From: an uncultured Bacteroidales bacterium
GTDB taxonomy: Bacteria > Bacteroidota > Bacteroidia > Bacteroidales > FEN-979
Assembly (NCBI GenBank): GCA_903875045.1
Contig: CAIQUS010000066.1
Span: 24,963 to 88,962, forward strand
Length of the DNA stretch: 64,000 nucleotides
Direction of reading: 5' to 3'
The notes beneath the pieces are model-generated. The model had not been told where the DNA came from, did not search any database, and worked only from the letters and a program-made list of their open reading frames with translations. How positions within the stretch are numbered: the stretch's first letter is position 1; each line of letters starts with the position of its first letter. Below, one piece after another: positions 51,401 to 59,517 of this stretch. The translations under genes were made by a program, and so were the position numbers.

Positions 51401-53434
51401 AAAGAATGCAACCGCTTCTGAAACGGTCATCTCCAGAACGTCGGATATTGTTCTCCCAAGAAAGTTTATTTCAAGTGTTTTATCATCAAAACGACGGCCT
51501 TCACACGCTTCACACAAAACCTCAACATTTCCCATGAAGTGCATCCCGATCTGCTGATACCCCGCACCTTCGCAGGATTCGCACCGGCCACCGGATGTAT
51601 TGAATGAAAACCGGCTTTTATCATAGCCACGATTCACCGACTCCTGTTGTTTGGCAAACAAATCACGGATATGGTCAAACAAGCCTGTATAGGTGGCAGG
51701 ATTACTGCGGGGTGTTCGTCCGATAGGCTGCTGGTCGATCACAATCAGTTTTTCAATTCCTTCCCACCCTGTGATATTTCTGAACCTTCCAGCATTTTCG
51801 CCGGCATGGTACAACATATTTTTTAAAAACCGTCCCAGGATGTGGTTTGTCAAAGTGGATTTTCCCGCACCGGACACACCTGTTACTACATTCAGAGCCT
51901 CAAGTTTGAATTTTACATCTATTTCCCTGAGGTTGTTGGCCGCCGCCCCTTGAATGGTGATAAATCCGTTACCGGGTCTTCTCCGGGCAGGAATGGCAAT
52001 CTGCTCCAAACCGAAGAAAAATGAAAGTGTACGGCTCTTGCGGATTTCCATTTCAGATAATGCCATGGCCTCCTTCAGCGTCCCGCTGAACAAAACATTT
52101 CCGCCGTGAACGCCTGGTCCCGGACCAATGTCAATCAGCCAGTCGGCATGTTGAATGAATTCCAGTTCATGTTCCACAACGATCACCGTGTTGCCTTTGT
52201 CACGAATTTCTTTCAGGATGTCAATGAGTTGCCCCACATCATGCGAATGGAGCCCGATGGAGGGTTCATCGAAAATGCAGATCATACCGCTTAGCCCGAT
52301 TCCGGCAAGTGTTGCCAGCCGCAACCGCTGAGATTCTCCTCCGGAGAGAGTGGTTGATTCACGATCGGCAGAAAGATATGACAAACCCAGGCGTTGCAAA
52401 AGATCGGCCTGCTTCGATATTTGTGTGATAATTGGCCCTGCAATCAGCTTTTCCATTTTTGAAAAGGTGAATTTCTGCAAGGCCTTCACAAGATCATCTG
52501 TTTGCAGTGAAGCCAGGTCAGCAATGTTGCACCCCTGGATTTTTACTGACAGCGCTTTATCGTTCAACCGCCTCCCTCCACAAGCCTTACAGTTGACGCT
52601 GCGGACAAACCTCAGGATGTTTTTATTCCGGTCACGTTGCAAGATGGTCTCCATCACTGGCAGGATACCTTTGTAATAGCCCAATTCGCGTGGCTTTGCG
52701 GTAATCCCGCTCCATTTCATACGCGATTCCAGTGGATGCTTGCCAAAAGGGATTTCTATTTTATCGCTGCCATAAAGAATGATGCGTTTTTGTTCAGGGG
52801 TCAGATCTTTCCACGGAATGTCGATGTGAAACCCTTCCGACCGGCACACCTGGTCGAGCACATCGAGGGTAACCTGGGAATAGATGATATAGCCGTTGGG
52901 TGCGGTGATCACAAGGGCTCCCTGGCGCAGCGTCCTGTTTTGATCAGCGACCAGCAACTCCGGATCAAGGAAGTCTTCCACGCCCAAGCCCTTGCAGGCA
53001 GGGCAGGCACCTTCAGGGGAGTTAAACGAAAAAAGGGTCCGGTTGATGGGAAAAGGTTCATTTTCCCCTGACGGAGAACCCACCCTGGCAAACAGGAGGC
53101 GCAGTGCATCGTAAATTCCGGTGATGGTTCCAACAGTCGACCGAGGATTGGATACCACCGATTTCTGATCAAGGGCAATGGCCGGTGAAAGTCTGTCGAT
53201 TCGCTCAACATCCGGCTTTTTCAGCTTGCCCATGAACTGCCTGGCAAACGATGAGAAAGAACCCAGGTACCGGCTTTCGGCTTCCCGGTAAAGCACATCG
53301 AAAACCAGCGAGGATTTTCCGGAACCGGAAACACCGGTAACCACGATCAGTTTGTTTTTTGGAAATTCGAGGCTGACCGAACGGAGGTTGTGTTCTCTCG
53401 CCCTGATAACAGAAATTTTACAAGTCTGATCCAT
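48464..53434 (-). CDS. Tandem-fused UvrA2-like ATPase (four ABC domains)
   Basis: 1656 residues from ATG at 53434 (MDQTCKISVIRAREHNL), against about 940 for UvrA. It is two UvrA-like copies in one chain: Walker A GVSGSGKSS at about 34 and again near 887, GVSGAGKST near 518, and GVSGSGKST in the fourth domain; four LSGGE signatures; Walker B FDEP, MDEP, LDEP and, in the last, FEEP. Each half has the UvrA zinc modules (CPACKGLG, CKACGGRR, CESCEGAG, CEACEGRR and their counterparts). In both halves only about 20-30 residues separate RVGS/RIGS from CPAC, so the UvrB-binding domain is absent, as in UvrA2/DrrC proteins. It likely acts in DNA-drug or damage tolerance, not standard excision repair. 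The linkers contain repeat-derived sequence. Confidence 0.9.
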   Translation of the reverse strand: MDQTCKISVIRAREHNLRSVSLEFPKNKLIVVTGVSGSGKSSLVFDVLYREAESRYLGSFSSFARQFMGKLKKPDVERIDRLSPAIALDQKSVVSNPRSTVGTITGIYDALRLLFARVGSPSGENEPFPINRTLFSFNSPEGACPACKGLGVEDFLDPELLVADQNRTLRQGALVITAPNGYIIYSQVTLDVLDQVCRSEGFHIDIPWKDLTPEQKRIILYGSDKIEIPFGKHPLESRMKWSGITAKPRELGYYKGILPVMETILQRDRNKNILRFVRSVNCKACGGRRLNDKALSVKIQGCNIADLASLQTDDLVKALQKFTFSKMEKLIAGPIITQISKQADLLQRLGLSYLSADRESTTLSGGESQRLRLATLAGIGLSGMICIFDEPSIGLHSHDVGQLIDILKEIRDKGNTVIVVEHELEFIQHADWLIDIGPGPGVHGGNVLFSGTLKEAMALSEMEIRKSRTLSFFFGLEQIAIPARRRPGNGFITIQGAAANNLREIDVKFKLEALNVVTGVSGAGKSTLTNHILGRFLKNMLYHAGENAGRFRNITGWEGIEKLIVIDQQPIGRTPRSNPATYTGLFDHIRDLFAKQQESVNRGYDKSRFSFNTSGGRCESCEGAGYQQIGMHFMGNVEVLCEACEGRRFDDKTLEINFLGRTISDVLEMTVSEAVAFFSGVPKILRYLETMDGLGLGYLTLGQRSSTLSGGEAQRIKLATELAKPQSEHTLYIMDEPTTGLHHADTAILLHALDRLIGQGHTIILIEHHPGIIEAADHIVDLGPGSGRQGGLLLFEGSPEELVGCEGSVTEKALREYLFTIGDLRFTRDSCEAGKAVSKILPEPYLPENRKSTILNRKSIKLTSVSTHNLRYIDVEIPHNLITVITGVSGSGKSSLAFDTVFAEGQNRFLESFSPYIRARIGVKAKPDFEEISGLTPTFAVDQNRIGRNPRSTVGTVTGIYDHYRLLFSRIGSVQTEIRNLKSEIRNPSSSLFSFNHQHGACPACDGLGYQTVCDPEKLITDPSKSLLAGALDGTKTGKFYGDPYGQYVATLKAVAEKYGVDFTQPWNEVTPEARWMALEGTAEEQFQVNWQFIRDSRTGEHHFTGPWKGLLNLVNEEYHRKHADHRGETMMALMKTTSCPECQGTRLRKEALAFLIHGKNIAEVSSLPVLQSVEFFRSLLTPQSGHSEMEVAAPLIHEILRKLNFLSGLGLSYLTIDRLSSTLSGGEAQRIRLAGQLGSGLTGLTYVLDEPTIGLHPRDTGNLMRLIRSLQETGNTVIIVEHDRDVILASDYIIDMGPGAGKNGGLVLATGTPEEIMKNPDSVTGPYLSNEFNGFKPGVSLLDGLPVNHRRRLNPGLTIRNAFANNLKGFDLEIPSAGIIAVTGVSGSGKSTLLFEVILASGENKKATGCSSIEGFENFQRIVCVHQRTGFTSPLATPATFTGIFDRIRDLFALVPDSKVAGLVKNSFSYLNKEGRCPVCEGTGKIRISMDFLSDVTMECEECTGKRYRKEILSCLYKGQNISDILEMSVSEAGLFFNDQKNLSEQLQILEKVGMGYLKLGQSLDSLSGGESQRLTLAAELMKPAKGPTLYLFEEPSTGLHFRDVECLLALFQQLADQGNTLLIIEHDPMIIARADYIIELGPVGGDRGGFLIRQ
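50468..50510. repeat. GGATTTC 7-base repeats inside the uvrA-like coding region
   Basis: Five to six GGATTTC/AGATTTC units read in frame on the minus strand as TEIRNLKSEIRNP. They sit between RIGS and the first zinc module of the second half, exactly where canonical UvrA carries the UvrB-binding domain. Confidence 0.85.
50859..50981. repeat. GATTTAC / CGTAAAT 7-base repeats in the linker between the uvrA halves
   Basis: Five GATTTAC-type units at 50859-50893 and four CGTAAAT-type units at 50954-50981, in opposite orientation, translated as NRKSTILNRKSIKL and TIGDLRFT. The reading frame is kept throughout the linker. Confidence 0.88.
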
Positions 53435-53449
53435 GCATAAACTTTGCAG

Positions 53450-53457
53450 CAAAGGTA
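53450..53457 (-). promoter_or_regulatory. Promoter -7 box TACCTTTG for the uvrA-like gene
   Basis: Minus-strand TACCTTTG, 15 bases before the chosen ATG. The six extra codons of the ORF-track start lie inside it. Confidence 0.6.
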
Positions 53458-53510
53458 GCGAATAAGCAACGATGGAAGGACTGAACAGCAGGGCAACCTC
53501 ACCTTCACAA

Positions 53511-53542
53511 TTTGAAGAATTAAAAAATATTGATTACTTTTG
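53511..53542 (+). promoter_or_regulatory. Consensus promoter for the FISUMP/decarboxylase genes
   Basis: TTTG at 53511-53514, 20 bases, TACTTTTG at 53535-53542: both elements are perfect matches to the Bacteroidota consensus. Transcription would start near 53546, giving a leader of about 87 bases. Confidence 0.8.
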
Positions 53543-53549
53543 CTTTTCA

Positions 53550-53597
53550 ATGTCTCTGAATGAATAGCTTCCCTTCCAGGGGGGCTATTTTATTTTG
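53550..53597 (+). promoter_or_regulatory. Leader hairpin with T run (possible attenuator) and 5-codon ORF
   Basis: In the leader, ATAGC ... GCTAT with an inner TCCC/GGGG stem forms a hairpin at 53564-53588 followed by TTTTATTTT, like an intrinsic terminator inside the 5' leader. A tiny ORF ATG TCT CTG AAT GAA TAG (53550-53567) ends in the left arm of the hairpin, so its translation would affect folding. No amino-acid signal is evident in the peptide MSLNE. Confidence 0.4.
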
Positions 53598-53632
53598 CAT
53601 AACATTGATTTGTTAATTAATTAACGGGATTT

Positions 53633-55870
53633 ATGAAAAACCTGATTCTACTCTGGCTGTCAGTCATCTTTATCTCCACCTGCCTATATGCTCAGGTAGG
53701 GATAAACAATGATGGCACCTCCCCTCATAATTCAGCGATGCTTGATGTGAAATCATCAGGCAAGGGCTTCCTTCCGCCACGAATGACTCATGCTGAAATG
53801 GCTACCATTTCCGCACCAGCTGACGGGCTCGTTGTATATTGCTCCGATTGCGGGTTAAACGGACTGGGGGCCCTTACAATGTTCATGTACGGACAATGGT
53901 ACACACTTGGCGCCAGTTGTCTCCTTCCATCAAAGCCTATCGCCGGAACCCATGTGCCTTCAGTGAATCAAATCACATGGAACTGGAATCCGGTAGCCGA
54001 TGCTACCGGTTGCAGATGGAGTGATTTTCCGGAATTTACCACAGCCATAGAAATGGGCACGGCCACAACCTACACGGAAACAGGATTAGCCTGCAATCAC
54101 ACCTATACAAGATATGTTTGGTCATACAACAGCTGCGGGCACATGTCTTACACAGTTCTCACACAGACAACCCTGCCGAACCCGGCGGCCCCTGTATCAG
54201 CCACACATGTAGCATCGCCGACACAGATCATCTGGAACTGGAACCCGGGAACCGATGCCACCGGCTATAAATGGAACACCGCCAACAACTACGCCACAGC
54301 CATTGACATGGGTACGGCAACCACGAAGACCGAAACCGGCCTGACCTGTAACTGGCCCTATTACCGGTGGGTTTGGGCCTACAATAATTGTGGAAATTCA
54401 ACTTCGATCATCATAAACCAGAATACAACCGTTTCTCCTGCTCAACCTGTGGCTGCGACCCATGTGGCTGCCTCCTCGGAAATTATCTGGAACTGGAACA
54501 CGGTGCCCGGTGCTACAGGTTATAAATGGAACACGGCAAACAACTATGCCACAGCCACCGACAACGGCGCATCTTTGTCCAAGACCGAAAGCGGGCTGGC
54601 CTGCAACACTTCCTATTCAAGGTATATCTGGGCTTACAGTCCCTGCGGTAATTCAATCGTAACCATGACGGCTCAATCAACGGCAAAAAATCCCGCATCA
54701 CCGGTAACCGGGGTCCATGTTCCTGCCGTTACGCAAATACTGTGGAAATGGGACCCGGTAACCGGAGCAACAGGCTACAAATGGAGTACGGCAAACAATT
54801 ATGCTACAGCCACCAATGTCGGAACAGCCCTTTCTCAGAACGAAACGGGACTGACCTGCAACACCTCCTATGACCGGTATGTATGGGCCTATAATGCCTG
54901 CGGGAGTTCAACCGCAACAACACTGACCCAAACCACCTCCATGACCAACATTCCGGCTGCCCCGGTAGCAGGCACTCATACTTTCACCACCTCACAGATC
55001 ACATGGACCTGGAATGCCGTTTCGGGAGCTGCAGGATACAAATGGAACTCAGTAAATGATTACACCACCGCGGTAAATATGGGCACCGCCCTAACCAAAA
55101 CCGAATTAGGGCTGACTTGTGCCACCGCCTACACAAGGTATGTTTGGGCGTATACCTCCTGTGGTGTGTCCACCCCCACCGTTTTGTCACAAACAACTGT
55201 TTTCTGCATTTGGATCTGCGGCATGCCGCTCACCGACAATCGCGATGGGAAGATCTACGGCACCCAACTAATTGGCACCCGATGCTGGATGGATCAAAAC
55301 CTGAACATTGGCATCGATCCCGGGTTTGGTGTCGCCCAAACCAACAACGGAATCATTGAGAAATACTGCCGTAGCAACGTTTCCAGTAACTGCAACCTGT
55401 ACGGCGGATTATATGAATGGGATGAAATGATGAATTACGCTGCCTCAAGCAATGCAAACCCCAGCGGACGCCAGGGGATTTGTCCGGCCGGCTGGCACAT
55501 TCCCTCCGATGCCGAATGGTGCGAGCTGGAAGTAACAGTCGACGCCAGCGTTATCTGCAATCCGTCAGGTTCTTTTTTAGGAACAGATGTCGGCGGAAAA
55601 CTGAAAGAGGCCGGTACAACTCACTGGTCGGCACCAAACACCGGAGCGACCAATTCGAGCGGCTTCAATGCACTACCCTCCAGCTATACATGGGACCATG
55701 GTACTGGTTCCGGTGCCCCTAACGTCACAGCCTATTTTTTCACTGCCACCGAAAACTCATCTACCGCTAATCTTGCCCACGTACTTTATCACGACAGTCA
55801 GCAGACAGCCAAACTTGCATTACTTAAAGCAACCAACTATGGCACAGCCGTGCGATGCGTTAAAGATTAA
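53633..55870 (+). CDS. Secreted FISUMP protein with five fibronectin-like repeats
   Basis: 745 residues with signal peptide MKNLILLWLSVIFISTCLYAQ. Residues 22-95 are a Bacteroidota N-terminal module (GINNDGTSPHNSAMLDVKSSGKG). Then come five repeats of about 85 residues with ATHVxxxxQIxWxW, ATGYKWNTANNYATA, TKTExGLxCN and RYVWAYNxCG, probably beta-sandwich domains. The last 210 residues are a FISUMP domain (NRDGKIYGTQLIGTRCWMDQNL, GICPAGWHIPSDAEWCELE, GGKLKEAGTTHWSAPNTGATN, ending VRCVKD). Repeats 2-4 are very similar at the nucleotide level, suggesting recent duplication. The decarboxylase gene starts six bases after its stop. Confidence 0.88.
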   Translation: MKNLILLWLSVIFISTCLYAQVGINNDGTSPHNSAMLDVKSSGKGFLPPRMTHAEMATISAPADGLVVYCSDCGLNGLGALTMFMYGQWYTLGASCLLPSKPIAGTHVPSVNQITWNWNPVADATGCRWSDFPEFTTAIEMGTATTYTETGLACNHTYTRYVWSYNSCGHMSYTVLTQTTLPNPAAPVSATHVASPTQIIWNWNPGTDATGYKWNTANNYATAIDMGTATTKTETGLTCNWPYYRWVWAYNNCGNSTSIIINQNTTVSPAQPVAATHVAASSEIIWNWNTVPGATGYKWNTANNYATATDNGASLSKTESGLACNTSYSRYIWAYSPCGNSIVTMTAQSTAKNPASPVTGVHVPAVTQILWKWDPVTGATGYKWSTANNYATATNVGTALSQNETGLTCNTSYDRYVWAYNACGSSTATTLTQTTSMTNIPAAPVAGTHTFTTSQITWTWNAVSGAAGYKWNSVNDYTTAVNMGTALTKTELGLTCATAYTRYVWAYTSCGVSTPTVLSQTTVFCIWICGMPLTDNRDGKIYGTQLIGTRCWMDQNLNIGIDPGFGVAQTNNGIIEKYCRSNVSSNCNLYGGLYEWDEMMNYAASSNANPSGRQGICPAGWHIPSDAEWCELEVTVDASVICNPSGSFLGTDVGGKLKEAGTTHWSAPNTGATNSSGFNALPSSYTWDHGTGSGAPNVTAYFFTATENSSTANLAHVLYHDSQQTAKLALLKATNYGTAVRCVKD

Positions 55871-55876
55871 TATCCT

Positions 55877-57289
55877 ATGAATAACCGTGATTTCAGGGCT
55901 CATGCCCACGAACTGGCTGACTGGATGGCCGATTATCTCGAAAATCCGGATCAATATCCTGTAAAGCCCGATTTGAAACCCGGCGACATCAAAGTTCAGC
56001 TTCCGGTAGCGGCACCTCTTGATGGGGAAGACTTTCAAACAGTTTTCACCGATTTTAAAAACATCATCCTTCCCGGGATGACCCACTGGCAGCATCCCGG
56101 ATTTTTTGCCTATTTCCCGGCCAACAATAGCGAACCTTCCATCCTTGCAGAAATGCTTACAGCCACCATGGGAGCCCAGTGCATGCTGTGGCTCACATCA
56201 CCGGCAGCTGAAGAACTTGAGGAACGGATGATGGAATGGTTACGCGACATCCTGGGGCTTCCAAAAGAATTCGTTGGTGTAATCCAGGACAGCAGTTCCT
56301 CCGCCACACTGGTTGCAATCCTTTCGGCCCGTGAAAGAAAATCAGCCTTCGCCATCAACAGGCGTGGTTTCACACCTGCCGAACGTTACAGGGTTTATAC
56401 CTCAACGCAAGGACATTCCTCCATAGACAAAGATGTAAAAATTGCCGGCATCGGCATTGAAAACCTCATCAAAATCGAAACAGATGAGGTCTTTGCCATG
56501 AGGCCTGATAAACTTGAGGAGGCAATCATCCATGATATAGCAGAAGGTTATATCCCGCTGGCAGTGGTATCCACCTTTGGCACAACCAGTTCCACCGCTA
56601 TTGATCCTGTCGGTGAAATAGGTATGATATGTAAAAAATACAACTGCTGGCACCACGTCGATGCCTCATATTCCGGAACTGCACTGATGCTGCCTGAGAT
56701 CCATGCACTGATGCCCGATATCGGATGCTGCGACTCGTTTGTCGTAAACCCGCATAAATGGATGTTTACCAATTTCGACTGTTCTGCCTATTTCGTCCGC
56801 GACAAACAGGTGCTGATTAACACGTTCAGCATCCTGCCCGAGTATCTTAAAACGAATGAGGATAAAATTGTGAATAATTATCGCGACTGGGGTGTGCCGC
56901 TGGGTCGAAGGTTCCGGGCACTGAAACTTTGGTTCGTGATCAGAACTTATGGAATCAGTGGTTTGCAGAAGAAGATCCGTGACCACATTTCATTCGGACA
57001 ATGGCTCAAAGAGGAAATCCTGCACACTTCCGGATTGGAATTGATGGCACCGGTACCATTTAACCTGGTTTGTTTCCGTTTTCATCCGCAGGGAATGGAT
57101 GATGAACCCGGATTGGATGTGTATAATGAAAATATTTTGAATAAAATCAACCATTCCGGTAGCGTTTTTCTCACACACACAAGACTGAATGGCAGGTTTG
57201 TCCTCCGGTTTGTTGCCGGGCAAACCCATACGACCATTGAAACGGTTAAGAAAGGCTGGAAGTACATTATTGAAGCCGAAAAACGGTAA
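55877..57289 (+). CDS. Aromatic L-amino acid decarboxylase (PLP, group II)
   Basis: 470 residues, as expected for the family. PGMTHWQHPGFFAYFPANNS is the substrate-binding segment near residue 75, GVIQDSSSSATLVAILSAR follows, and the PLP-binding Lys is in VNPHKWMFTNFDCSA with the preceding HVDASYSGTALM. It removes the carboxyl group from an aromatic amino acid such as Phe, Tyr, Trp or DOPA, giving the amine. Which one cannot be read from the sequence. The six-base gap to the FISUMP gene suggests that the two are transcribed together, although a functional link is hard to see. Confidence 0.93.
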   Translation: MNNRDFRAHAHELADWMADYLENPDQYPVKPDLKPGDIKVQLPVAAPLDGEDFQTVFTDFKNIILPGMTHWQHPGFFAYFPANNSEPSILAEMLTATMGAQCMLWLTSPAAEELEERMMEWLRDILGLPKEFVGVIQDSSSSATLVAILSARERKSAFAINRRGFTPAERYRVYTSTQGHSSIDKDVKIAGIGIENLIKIETDEVFAMRPDKLEEAIIHDIAEGYIPLAVVSTFGTTSSTAIDPVGEIGMICKKYNCWHHVDASYSGTALMLPEIHALMPDIGCCDSFVVNPHKWMFTNFDCSAYFVRDKQVLINTFSILPEYLKTNEDKIVNNYRDWGVPLGRRFRALKLWFVIRTYGISGLQKKIRDHISFGQWLKEEILHTSGLELMAPVPFNLVCFRFHPQGMDDEPGLDVYNENILNKINHSGSVFLTHTRLNGRFVLRFVAGQTHTTIETVKKGWKYIIEAEKR

Positions 57290-57503
57290 TAAGACTGAAT
57301 CCCTGAGCAACATCAGCTCTTTCACCATAGATGATAAAATAAATCTCCTTCATTCTTATTTAGAATCATTATAATTTATTATTTTTGGTTTTTATATCAG
57401 GCCATTGGTCCCAGGTATATTTCTGTGCAGTTTGAGACTGCTCCCGTATCCGGATCATCGCCTGTCAAATGTTAACCAAAAATGATTGCTAAAAATTACA
57501 AAA

Positions 57504-58118
57504 ATGGAAAGAAGAGAATTTATTTTAAAATCGATCATATTATCAGCATCAGGTGTTTTATCGCAAACTGCTTTTGGCGGACAGGAGGTTAAACTTCCTG
57601 AAGACCCCTTGAAACCTGTTCTTATCCCGGCCATGGCGCCTTTGGATAACAAGGGTGGAATGGAGATCCGAACCTTGATCCGCTCATCAATGACCAATGG
57701 GGTATATTCGAATGTTGAATGCGCAGTTGCGCCAAAAATGATGGGACCACCACCACACTACCACAAGGAATTAGACGAGTTGATGTATGTGGCCGATGGC
57801 ACCGCCAGTATTCTCATTGGGAACGAAATTGTTGAGGTACAAGCCGGGGGATGGCATTTACGTCCGCGATTGATCAAACATACCTTCTGGAATGCTTCCG
57901 ACAAGCCTCTTCGGTTTTTTGATATGTATTTCAATCAGCCTTTCGAGGAATATCTGGAGCGGATTTTCCACGAACTCACTGAAGAAAAAGGATTTCCCGA
58001 AGGCTCCGAGGCCAAGAAAAACGAAATTAACAAACTCAATGAAAAATTTGGCCTCATTTTTCCACCTGACGCTTTTTCTGAACGGCAGGAAATCGTGAGG
58101 AAATACAATCTCCATTGA
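57504..58118 (+). CDS. Exported cupin-domain protein
   Basis: 204 residues from ATG at 57504 (MERREFILKSIILSASGVLS), which looks like a signal peptide with a twin-arginine-like beginning. The cupin has GPPPHYHKELDELMYVADGTASILIG (metal His-His-Glu set) and the second motif HLRPRLIKHTFWN. A helical tail follows (FEEYLERIFHELTEEKG). It may be an enzyme or sugar-binding protein of the envelope; no specific family is recognised. It lies 214 bases after the decarboxylase gene and is followed by a leader region with its own promoter. Confidence 0.8.
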   Translation: MERREFILKSIILSASGVLSQTAFGGQEVKLPEDPLKPVLIPAMAPLDNKGGMEIRTLIRSSMTNGVYSNVECAVAPKMMGPPPHYHKELDELMYVADGTASILIGNEIVEVQAGGWHLRPRLIKHTFWNASDKPLRFFDMYFNQPFEEYLERIFHELTEEKGFPEGSEAKKNEINKLNEKFGLIFPPDAFSERQEIVRKYNLH

Positions 58119-58137
58119 AATTTTTGACATATTGATC

Positions 58138-58168
58138 GTTGAAAGACATCAATTATATATTAAATTTG
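58138..58168 (+). promoter_or_regulatory. Promoter for the cytochrome c gene
   Basis: GTTG at 58138-58141, 19 bases, TAAATTTG at 58161-58168: one mismatch in each consensus position set. Gives a leader of about 95 bases before the ATG at 58268. Confidence 0.55.
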
Positions 58169-58185
58169 AACTGAAATTAACATGA

Positions 58186-58234
58186 TATCGGGTAAGGCCG
58201 GGAAACGTGACTGATTTCCCCGATACTGTAACCG
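58186..58234 (+). promoter_or_regulatory. Structured leader with a cobalamin-riboswitch-like core
   Basis: TATCGG pairs with CCGATA around an inner GGAAA/TTTCC stem, followed by ACTGTAACC. The string CCCCGATACTGTAA is close to the CCCCGCAACTGTAA core of cobalamin riboswitches, and GGGAA and GTGA precede it as they would there. However, the rest of the aptamer (GCCACTG, the B12 box AGxCAGGAGACC) is missing, so it is either a decayed aptamer, a different leader RNA, or chance. Confidence 0.3.
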
Positions 58235-58267
58235 CATAGCACTTTATTAACCCAAACCTGTTGAACC

Positions 58268-59251
58268 ATGAAAAAGAAAAAATGGCCCATGATTCTCGGT
58301 GGTGCATTTGCCACCCTGATTGTCATCGTTCTCTGTGTGATTTTCTACATCCTTTGGTTCCTGCCAAACATCCCAGTCAGTGAAATAAAAGTGGACTCCA
58401 CTCAGGCACGCATTGAACGTGGAAAATATCTTGCCAATCATGTGATGGTTTGCATGGATTGCCACTCCACCAGGGATTGGACTAAATTTTCCGGTCCCCT
58501 GGTTCCCGGGACGGAAGGAAAAGGCGGCGAAGAATTCGACCAGAAGCTTGGATTTCCTGGTAGTTTCCTCTCTCCGAACATTACACCCTTTAACCTTAAA
58601 GCTTGGACAGATGCCGAAATTTATCGAGCCATCACGAGCGGAGTCAGCAAAGACGGGCACCCTTTGTTCCCAATCATGCCATATCCCTCTTATGGAACAC
58701 TGGATACGGAGGATATTTATAGTGTGATTGCCTATATACGCAGCATTCCGTCGATAGAGAATACTCCGTCCCGTTCAAATCCAACCTTTCCGATGAATGT
58801 TATCCTGCATCTGATCCCGAAGAAGGCTGATCCACAAGTAAAGCCTCCGTTATCTGATACTGTTAAATATGGAGAATACCTGGTACGGGCATCGGGTTGT
58901 GTAGAATGTCATACGCCGGCAGAGCACGGACAAATTGTTCAAGCACTTGCCTTTACCGGCGGACGTGAATTTCAGATGCCTGATGGCAGTTTGCTGGTCT
59001 CTTCTAATATTACACCCAACGAGGAAACAGGCATTGGCAAATGGACAACGGAAGCGTTTATTTTCCGCTTCAAATCCTATGATCAGGCTACATTCAAACC
59101 TCCTGTTCTCCATCCGGGCGACTTGCAATCGATCATGCCCTGGACCATGTATGCAGGCATGGATACTACCGATCTGACCGCCATTTACCGGTATTTGTTC
59201 AGCCTGAAACCAGTGAAAAACAAGATAAACAAAACGAAACAGGCTGGTTAA
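58268..59251 (+). CDS. Membrane-anchored diheme cytochrome c
   Basis: 327 residues. One N-terminal helix (ILGGAFATLIVIVLCVIFYILWFL) anchors the protein, with the rest in the periplasm. Two c-type heme sites are visible: CMDCH at about residue 65 and CVECH at about 217, each in a cytochrome-c-like domain with distal Met candidates (LFPIMPYPSYG and LQSIMPWTMYAG). Such proteins pass electrons from dehydrogenases to terminal oxidases, which fits the other O2-dependent chemistry here. A structured leader precedes it; repeats follow. Confidence 0.9.
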   Translation: MKKKKWPMILGGAFATLIVIVLCVIFYILWFLPNIPVSEIKVDSTQARIERGKYLANHVMVCMDCHSTRDWTKFSGPLVPGTEGKGGEEFDQKLGFPGSFLSPNITPFNLKAWTDAEIYRAITSGVSKDGHPLFPIMPYPSYGTLDTEDIYSVIAYIRSIPSIENTPSRSNPTFPMNVILHLIPKKADPQVKPPLSDTVKYGEYLVRASGCVECHTPAEHGQIVQALAFTGGREFQMPDGSLLVSSNITPNEETGIGKWTTEAFIFRFKSYDQATFKPPVLHPGDLQSIMPWTMYAGMDTTDLTAIYRYLFSLKPVKNKINKTKQAG

Positions 59252-59254
59252 TTT

Positions 59255-59346
59255 ACGAAATGGGATTTACGATTTACGATTTTATAAGAAATTAACTGAT
59301 TACGATAATTATTAAAAAAATTACGATTTGGGATTTACGGTTTACT
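59255..59346. repeat. GATTTAC-type repeats after the cytochrome c gene
   Basis: GGGATTTACGATTTACGATTTTATAAG near 59264 and ATTACGATTTGGGATTTACGG near 59321, separated by unrelated AT-rich sequence. 7-base step; opposite orientation to the array at 59424. Confidence 0.75.
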
Positions 59347-59423
59347 ATTTCGGAAGCAATGAACCGAACCTGATAATCAAAAATAGAGATTCTTTGCGGT
59401 AGAACAATAATCAGCATTTCAAT

Positions 59424-59479
59424 CGTAAATCGTAAATCGTAAATCCCAAATCTTAAATCCCAAATCGTAAATCGTAAAT
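59424..59479. repeat. Eight-unit CGTAAAT array upstream of tRNA-Ala
   Basis: CGTAAAT x3, CCCAAAT, CTTAAAT, CCCAAAT, CGTAAAT x2: exactly 56 bases in 7-base steps, ending six bases before the tRNA promoter box. Confidence 0.92.
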
Positions 59480-59484
59480 AATAA

Positions 59485-59492
59485 TATCTTTG
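59485..59492 (+). promoter_or_regulatory. Promoter -7 box TATCTTTG for tRNA-Ala
   Basis: TATCTTTG, 25 bases before the tRNA. The -33 position lies within the CGTAAAT array. Confidence 0.55.
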
Positions 59493-59517
59493 CACCACCT
59501 TTAATAACCATTCACAG

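Noticed and set aside
48464-53434. Interpretation as two separate uvrA genes joined by assembly error
   Set aside because: The frame is open throughout, the linker is in frame despite repeats, and both halves share the absence of the UvrB-binding domain; still, read-level confirmation would be sensible.
59424-59479. Possible CRISPR array
   Set aside because: The repeated unit is only 7 bases with no unique spacers, and there are no cas genes; it is a short tandem repeat.
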